Positions 57,321-64,000 of a stretch of 64,000 nucleotides of DNA are shown in pieces. Position numbers and translations under genes: made by a program. Source of the DNA: Torymus aiolomorphi (Eukaryota; Arthropoda; Insecta; Hymenoptera; Torymidae); contig CM070877.1 of NCBI GenBank assembly GCA_036365515.1, positions 56,518,475 to 56,582,474 on the forward strand, read 5' to 3'. How positions within the stretch are numbered: position 1 is the stretch's first letter; the number at the start of each line of letters is the position of its first letter. The notes under the pieces were generated by a model. The model was not told the DNA's origin. It was given only the letters and a program-made list of their open reading frames with translations, and ran no database searches.

Positions 57321-60085
57321 TTATATATCTGATTTTATCCAATTTTTTAGTTTGTTCTTATGTGAATATTTATTTATGTTTAATGTTTTTAGATCATTCA
57401 GTAGTTGGTTGTATGTTGTTAAGGCTTTCATATAACTATTCTTAGTGATAATTTTTTTGTTATGTTTAGGTATTATTAAGGGCTTTATTCTAGTAATACT
57501 GCTTGATGTAGTGTACTGGTTTGTGTAATGATACCTTAGTGCTTCATAAGTAAATAATTGTTCTAGGTTCATGGGATAATCCTGGCACAAAATTATTTTT
57601 ATGAACAATCCTTAAAATTCTTTTTTTGTAAGTTCTGCAGCAGTTTTAAATTGTTATTGTAAACTCCTCCCCATGCTATTATACCATAGCTTATGACACT
57701 GAAAATAAGCATAATATATCATCCTCAATGTTTCAATTGTCATTGACATGGAAATTTTATAAAAAATGTATATTAAATATTTTGTTTTCTTGATGATATA
57801 TTGTATGTGCTTATCCCAGCTGAGATTGTAATCAAATATGATTTCTAGATATTTATAACTCTCAACTCTGTTTATCTCTTTATCTTTGATCTTAATATCT
57901 ATTTCATTAGGAACGCTGTCGCTGTAGTTGCCAAAAGTTATATATACAGTCTTTTCAACATTTAAAGATAATTTATTCTTTGCTAGGCACTTATCAATTA
58001 TAAATAAATATTTATTTATACTGTCCTGAGCTTTATCCCAGGTATCATCACTAGTTAAAATTGCAATGTCATCTGCATAAGCTGATATTGCATCAGGAGT
58101 GATTTTTATCAAGAGATCATTGATGTAGATAATAAAAAGTAATGATCCTAAGATAGTCCCTTGTGGAAAACCAGTGTTTATTTTCCTGTAAGTACTTTCA
58201 TTATCACTTATTTTGACCCTTTGAAATCTATCATTAAGATAACTTGCCAGTAAATCCAACGCCTGTCCTCTAATTCCTATACAATAAAGTTTATCTAATA
58301 GTATTTCATGATCAACAGTATCAAATGTTTTCACCAAGTCCAAGAAAGTTATTATTGTAGGTTTACTGTGATCTAGATTGTTGTACAAAATATTAGTTAT
58401 ATAATTTAATGCGTCTTTAGTACCTACCCTTTTCATAAAACCAAATTGCTGATCTGTAATTATATTGTTTTCTTATAAATTCGTATATTCTATTATAAAT
58501 TATTTTCTCAAAAACTTTTCCTATATTAGATATTAATGAAATCGGTCTGTAGTTAGTAACATTATGTTCATCTCTGGATTTGTATACAGGTACTATTTCT
58601 GCTTTTTTCAGTGCATCTGACCAAGTAGCTTGCTCTATACATGTGTTGATTATATGTGACAATGGTTCAGCAATATATCTACAAATTATTTTTAATGTTT
58701 TCGCATTTATTTTATCAACACCTCCACTTTTCATTTTAAGAGAATTTATTATACGTATTTGTCACCTCATATGCACTTGTTGGATTTACGAGTATAAACA
58801 TTGAATTTTCGTTCATCTTTGGTAGTGATATTTCTGTTTCTATTGGTTTGTCAATCTTTTCACTAAGTTGTTGACCAATTTCACAAAAATATTCATTCAT
58901 AATATTAGCTATTTCCATTTTATCTGAAATCTTAACGTTATCAACCTTCATATAATCTATGTTATCATTTGATTTTATTTTTTTTCCTACTTTTGAGTTA
59001 ATAATTTCCAATAATTTTCTTGGATTGCTTAAGTTATTTTGGACTAAATTTCGTTCGTATTTAATTTTTGCATCTAAAATTACCTTGTCTAAAATTTTAG
59101 CATACGTCTTATACTCACTTTTCAACTATTCATTATCACCATCATTTTGCCATAGATTATATAAAATTTCTTTCGTTTCACATGATTTCATAACAGACTT
59201 TGTAATCCAGCTTTTTCTACTTTTATTTTTATCTTTCTTTATTGTTTTGGCCATTTCTATACATTGTTTTATTTTATTTATTAATGGGTCTGTTGCTGCA
59301 TTTGGATCTTGTATTGACATAAGTTCATTCCAATTTCTACTGGCAGCCGTATTTCTTAATTTGTTGTAATTTAATGTTGTTTGTGATCTTTACTGTCAGT
59401 TTTAATCTTATTTATCGCAATAAACAATGGATACTGATCTGTTAACGAATTTTTTAGTTTCTAAGTTTCTGTTTTTAGATCTTTAGTTTTAATAAATAGA
59501 TTGTCAATACAAGAACCTTTGCAGTTGCCAGTTGAAGGCCTTGTGATGTAGTTCAAGTAAATTTATATTGAAGTCTCCCAACACTAAATGGTTTTTAATA
59601 TTTCTTTTTTTCTTAAGAATTTATTTAAATCTAAAATGAATTCAGACTTTGGTATACCGTGTGTTCTATATATCGAAGATATATCTAAGTCATTACCCTT
59701 GTTTAATGTCATGTTTGTATTAATTATTTTAATCCTACCAGATTCAATCTTTTTGGTTACTTGACAAATATTTTTATTTACAAAAACAATTACTCCATCA
59801 TTTCCGTTTACTCTACTCTCATTGTAGTAGCTATCATAGTCATTTAGATCATACTCTTTATAATTTACTTGGTTAAAAGTTTCGGTACAAATTATTATTG
59901 ATCGCTAAACTCTGTATTATTATTTTTAATTTGTCAAAATTTCTATTCATGCTTCTAATGTTAACAAAAAGTATTAAATCATTTTTATTGCTTAAAGTTT
60001 TGTTGAGAGTTTCAATACTAGTTCAAGTTTTTTCACGCTTAATTATATTTTTTCTATTGTTTCTAAGAAATCAAAATTACAAGCC
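57321..60085 (-). pseudogene. Non-LTR ORF2: endonuclease and reverse transcriptase, broken
   Basis: ORF2 nicks the target and reverse-transcribes the element RNA. The N-terminal endonuclease (about 60,060-59,400) is scrambled by several shifts, but FVNIRSMNRNFDKL and LVLGDFNINLLEL can be read. The linker is at 58,736-59,320. The reverse transcriptase lies in two pieces: 58,417-58,734 (MKSGGVDKINAKTLK; VTNYRPISLISNIGKVFEKI) and 57,654-58,436 (ITFLDLVKTFDTVDHEIL with catalytic Asp; TGFPQGTILGSLLFIIYIND; ISAYADDIAILT, the YADD box). The C-terminal tail is at 57,321-57,608. Breaks include a TAA near 58,736 and shifts near 58,430 and 57,630. The clade (CR1/Jockey group) is inferred from motif style. 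Confidence 0.85.
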
Positions 60086-60090
60086 ATTAT

Positions 60091-61592
60091 TTATTTTTTA
60101 AATTTATTCGCATTTTTTACTGTAGACTTATTTGCTTTGGAGTTGGCTTGTTGAGGCGTAGATCCTGATGTTATTGTACTATTTGTATTTACTGTTGTTG
60201 TTGAATTTGAATTTGAATTTGTAGACAGGTTAGAGATGGCTTTTACCATGTGTTGCTGCTGCATTTTACCGTCAATTATTTTCCGAGGATTATTGTGTTC
60301 TCCCTTACCGACTTTATTTATATATCTATAAATTTTTGGTTTTATTAAATAATCTACACTTGCTATATATTTTTTTAGTTTATTCTTAAAAATATCACAG
60401 TTGTCACTATCTGTCTTATGTCTTAAATTACTAAAAGCACAGTTAGCACATTTGAGGTTATGTACTCTATCACATTGCACTGTATTATGTTCTCCCGCAC
60501 ATATTAAGCAAGTAATTTTATTTCTGCACTTGTTGTTATTATGACCGAAACCAGCACAATTTGCACAAGGTTTGGTGTTTATGATATCAAAAACTCTACA
60601 TTTTTTATAACCTACAAATATACTTTTGCCATATTCCATTATTTGCTTGTGAATAGCAGCTAGCACATCAAGAATCACACTACTTAAATTTGTTTTTTCA
60701 TTTGTGTACATATACACTGCTTGACATTTTGTGTCGTAGTTTTTGAAATTTCTTAAGTTTATGTCTTGTTGGATTTCTATTAAACTCATGTTGAAAATGT
60801 TATCGACACCAACCACTTTTATTTTAGGGCTGAGCATTTGTTCTTTCTCAATTATACAGTGCTCGGACAAATTTTCATTTAGAAGTTCTTCAGTAATGTT
60901 AACACTATTTTCATCAATACAGCTTATAATTACTTCATTTTAACTTTTAACTATTATTCCTTTCGCATGTATGTTAGTGTCTTTAGTTATTATTTTTGTA
61001 ATATGGTTTTTTATATTAAGCTTGTCGTTTTTCTCATTCTTTTTAACAATCAATTTAGGTATACGTTTAAGAGGAGGCTTTGAACTTGTCACAATTATCG
61101 CAAAAGATTTTGTTGAATTAACTTTACTATCTTTACTTTTTTCTGTAGCCAGTAGCTCCTTAAGTAATAAATTCTTGTCTCTGAGTTCAGTATTCAGTTG
61201 CTTCAGTAATGTATTTTCTATTTTTAGCACTTCTAACTCTGTTTTTTTTTTTCATGTATTGTTGTGTTTTGATCATTGAGTGATTCGTTTGCTATTTCGT
61301 TTAGAATATCTTGTCTTGCTTCTTCTTGTTTTTTAGATTTGATTTGTGCAATCAGTAATCTTGCATTTTCACTCAGCAAAACTTCGTTGGTGTTCAGTTT
61401 TGAGATTAGTTTTATGTTTTCGTGATCAGGACATATAACTGGTGAATCATTGATGAAACTTTCACTTACAGCACAGTAACAGGGTCCATGATACATCTTA
61501 TCACAAATTATACATACAACTGCTGCTATTTTCCGTTTACAACACGTTTTTTTCTCGCGTTTATCAGGAGGCACACGCTCCTCCGCCGCCAT
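60091..61592 (-). pseudogene. Non-LTR ORF1 with PHD-like finger and CCHC zinc knuckles
   Basis: Begins MAAEERVPPDKREKKTC only six bases inside the element. Cysteines in TCCKRKIAAVVCIICDKMYH...CPDH form a PHD-type zinc finger (residues ~16-65). A coiled-coil segment follows (ENARLLIAQIKSKKQEE; KQLNTELRDKNLLLKELL). A frameshift lies in an A-run near 61,245, and an in-frame TAA at 60,940-60,942. The C-terminal part has three zinc-knuckle-like clusters (CANCAGFGHNNNKC, CLICAGEHNTVQC, CANCAFSN) and a Ser/Thr/Asn-rich tail ending NKFKK. Such proteins bind element RNA. About 500 residues if read through. Confidence 0.82.
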
Positions 61593-61605
61593 GTTGGTGA
61601 TCTAT

Positions 61606-63425
61606 CCTCTTGAATTTTTAATTGCTCCTCAAAGTTCTCCCTCTTTTTTCTTTTCTATTAACTTGTTACATTCTTTCCTATTTTTCAGAATATTTTCTGT
61701 TATCCTCGTACCTCTCCTATAGTCCCAGATTGCTTGCGTGGTCTTTTTCTTGGCGATCCTGCGTTCTCTAGCCCACAATCTCTCTTTTTCCTCCCTTCCG
61801 TTATATTCTCTCCTCCTTATTTTCTCTTCCCCTCGTTTTCCCTAGTCTTTTCATGTTCTCCAGGTATTTTGTTATATTTCCCTTTCTCCTCGTCGCATAT
61901 TGTCCCACTTTCTGTGCAGAGGCCTTTCTTTCGTTGCTCCTTTACCATTCGTCACCATGTAGCCGATTACCGAGCATCCTCTTGCTTTTACATACGTCCA
62001 TTGTCCTTCTTCATCTCCTGTTGTATTTCCAGTTACTACTATTAGCCCGTTTTCCTTTATGCAATTTAACATCCTTTTTCCTTTCCCATTTATCATCTCG
62101 TCTTCGACTCCCTTCTTTCTCTTTCTCCTTCCTGTGTCCACTTCCCTCCTTCTTTTCCTATCCTTGCATTCAAGGACCCCCCCCCCCCTTTACACTCCTT
62201 GTCTCCCCCTATAATATAACTACCCTCTTTATTTTCCTCAAACCATGTTTCCATTTCTTCTATGTTTTCTTTCCTATTTTCTCTCATGTATACTACCCCT
62301 ACTGTTACTATCTCTCCTCCCTCTCTGCACTTGGCTCCTATTATCTCTTTTGACTCGCTCTCTATCCAATCTACCTCTGTACTCACCTTTTCTTTAATTG
62401 CTAGGAATAATATATCACCCCTTTTGCTCTCCCCTTCTTGTATATCATAATTGCTTCTACCATTTTTATCTTGTACCCTTCTAGTTTTATCCCCTCCATT
62501 ATTTTTGTTTCAAAACATGTTTCCGTTAATCCCATCATATCATAGTCTTTTAGCTTTTCCCAATCTTTTTTATCCAATCTATTAATCCCTGCAATATTGC
62601 AAAACATTAATTTTATTTTTTTCCTTACCTTATGTTTCCTCCTGCATCTCCTCCTCCTCCTCTGTTCCATCTGTCCTGTTCTCTCCTTTCCATTGCATTT
62701 TCCGAAACCACTATTTCTCTGCCCTTTCCTTCCATATCCATTTCTTGTCATCCGTGGTGATTTTGTTTAGTCCTATTTTTACCGTTTTCCCATTTTCCTT
62801 AAGTTCCCTCGCCTTTTTAAACACTTTTCCTTTATTCCGTTTCTCCCTCCATGTAGTATCGTAATCTATCTATATTTTGTCTGAACTTTTCCTTTTATTC
62901 TCTTGTCTCGCATTTTACTCCTATTTTCTTCGTTCCTCTTATTTTCCATGTTTTCGATATCCTTGCTTCCACTCCTAACTTAGCTTTTAACCAATGCTAT
63001 ACGTCTTCTACTCTCTACTTTCTCGTTTCTTCTAATCCAAAATGACTATATTGCTTTTTCTTATTTCTCTTTCCATGTGTTCCACCACCTATTCAATTTT
63101 TTATTCCTCTCTGTTTCGTCATCCCTTTCCTCCTCCGGTTTTCTTTTTTCTTTATTCCGTCCGTTTGCTTCAGCTTTCGCTTCCTTCCTTGCCACTTCTT
63201 TAACTTCCTCTCTGATCTTTTCCATCTTCTTATACATTTTGCTCAGCATCATTAGTATTTTGTCCACTTTATTTTTGCCTTCTACTGTTTCTACTTCTAG
63301 ATCCTTTTTCGACGTTCTCCATACCTTATCGTTCTTTCCAAAACCTTCGTTATATTCTTTTACGTCGACTAATTTTTTTATCCTTTCCTTCCCTGTTATT
63401 TCTTTTCGTTTCTCTTATTTTCCCC
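61606..63425 (-). mobile_element. Older purine-rich non-LTR retrotransposon, upstream fragment (ORF1-like and endonuclease)
   Basis: Minus strand. A Lys/Glu-rich coiled-coil frame at 63,061-63,267 (MDKILMMLSKMYKKMEKIRE) looks like an ORF1 remnant. The endonuclease follows: KIKLMFCNIAGINRLDKKDW and MMGLTETCFE (catalytic Glu) at about 62,430-62,650, VTVGVVYMRENRKEN near 62,300, and LNARIGKEGG at about 62,160 with a G-run insertion splitting the GDFN motif. Then KRMLNCIKENGLIVV and GQWTYVKARGCSVIGYMVTN at 61,930-62,080. The frame ends at the insertion point of the younger element. Strong purine bias on the coding strand makes the plus strand look like Ser/Phe/Leu-rich proteins; those are shadows. 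Confidence 0.75.
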
Positions 63426-63429
63426 TCTG

Positions 63430-64000
63430 ACGGGCTGCCCTCTTTTATCCTTTCCCTGCGTTTTTGAGATCGTTAATAATTTTATTCCCAGAATACAATT
63501 TTCAGCCTGCAGGGTAACTACAAAAAAATTGGCAACCCGCAAGTACCACGGACCCCCCCCCCCCCAACCGTCCCATTTCGCCCGAGAAAATACCAAAAAA
63601 ATTCTAATCCCTCCGTTTTTGAGATCGTCAATAATTTTATTCCCGAAATACAATTTTGAGCCTGCAAGGTAGCTACAAAAAAAATTGGCAACCCCGCAAG
63701 TACCACGGAACACCCCTCCGCCAGAAAAAAACATACAAGAAATTCTAAGTCGGCCGTTTTTGAGATCGCCAATAATTTCATTCCCGGAATATATTCTTGA
63801 GCCTGCAGAAGAGCTACACAAAAATTGGCACCCCACAAGCACCACGGAACGTCTCCAACCATCTCCTTTCGCCCGAGAAAATCGCAAAAATATTCTAATA
63901 CCTCCGTTTTTGAGATCGCCAATAACTCTATTACCGAAATACAATTTTGAGCCTGCAGGGAATCTACAAAAAAATTGGTAACCACGCAAGCACCCCGACC
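63430..64000. repeat. ~150-bp tandem satellite, four units, runs off the window
   Basis: Units start at TTTTTGAGATCG near 63,461, 63,616, 63,757 and 63,907, followed by AATAATTTTATTCCCG.AATA, GAGCCTGCAGG and ACAAAAAAATTGGCAACC. Overlapping frames on both strands are repeat-derived. Confidence 0.9.

Larger units (their letters stand above)
57060..61598 (-). mobile_element. 4.5-kb CR1/Jockey-like non-LTR retrotransposon, full length at both ends
   Basis: The 7-bp target duplication ATAGATC (minus strand) is present at 57,053-57,059 and 61,599-61,605. It starts ACCAACATGGCGGC and ends TTTCAATAAATA, an AATAAA-containing tail. It encodes ORF1 (PHD-like finger and zinc knuckles) and ORF2 (endonuclease and reverse transcriptase), both broken. 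It inserted into an older non-LTR element. Confidence 0.88.

Noticed and set aside
61734..63430. Plus-strand Ser/Phe/Leu-rich frames that look like membrane proteins
   Set aside because: Antisense of a purine-rich non-LTR element with readable endonuclease motifs on the minus strand.

Overview
This window is eukaryotic and almost certainly from an arthropod, most likely an insect. It is strongly AT-rich and has no operons or prokaryotic signals. It holds a typical insect repeat set: a mariner, a Penelope-like element (PLE), a Gypsy-type LTR element, Jockey/CR1-like non-LTR elements, MITEs and several satellites. The mix would suit a hymenopteran, but nothing here proves the order. I found no convincing intact host gene in 64 kb; nearly every long reading frame belongs to a mobile element, and most are broken.

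Layout. 1-1.5 kb: very AT-rich, with one small broken gene made of two related modules. 2.1-3.7 kb: an inverted-repeat element with a MITE nested in one arm. 3.9-6.3 kb: a 187-bp satellite with a 4-monomer higher-order unit. 6.6-7.1 kb: a TTAA-flanked MITE. 7.1-9.4 kb: a 153-bp satellite interrupted by a large foldback element. 9.4-14.4 kb: a palindromic DNA transposon with two broken, head-to-head copies of one transposase-like gene, flanked by TAA. 14.4-24.1 kb: AT-rich dispersed repeats, palindromes, a 150-bp satellite and a 314-bp TG tract.

24,154-32,239: the most notable object. It is an 8.1-kb element with ~1.17-kb terminal inverted repeats flanked by TAT. It carries one decayed gene whose pieces read, in order, as zinc-finger modules, a possible transposase core, a FEN1/XPG-like nuclease and a tesmin/TSO1-type CXC domain. 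A second copy of the host repeat at 36 kb preserves the unoccupied target site.

32.2-37.3 kb: more dispersed repeats, partly inverted relative to those at 15-20 kb. 37.3-51.6 kb: a Penelope cluster. Two 5'-truncated copies lie head to head, then a longer copy is split by a mariner (TA duplication) and a 7.4-kb Gypsy element (ATGT duplication). The Penelope 3' regions carry hammerhead-ribozyme motifs. 52-53 kb: a ~154-bp satellite. 53.2-54.8 kb: a truncated non-LTR element. 55.5-56.2 kb: a MITE. 56.4-63.4 kb: an old purine-rich non-LTR element split by a 4.5-kb CR1/Jockey-like element with a 7-bp target duplication. The end is another ~150-bp satellite.

The genes do not form a pathway. The logic is layered insertion, and several layers can be ordered because empty sites survive elsewhere in the window.
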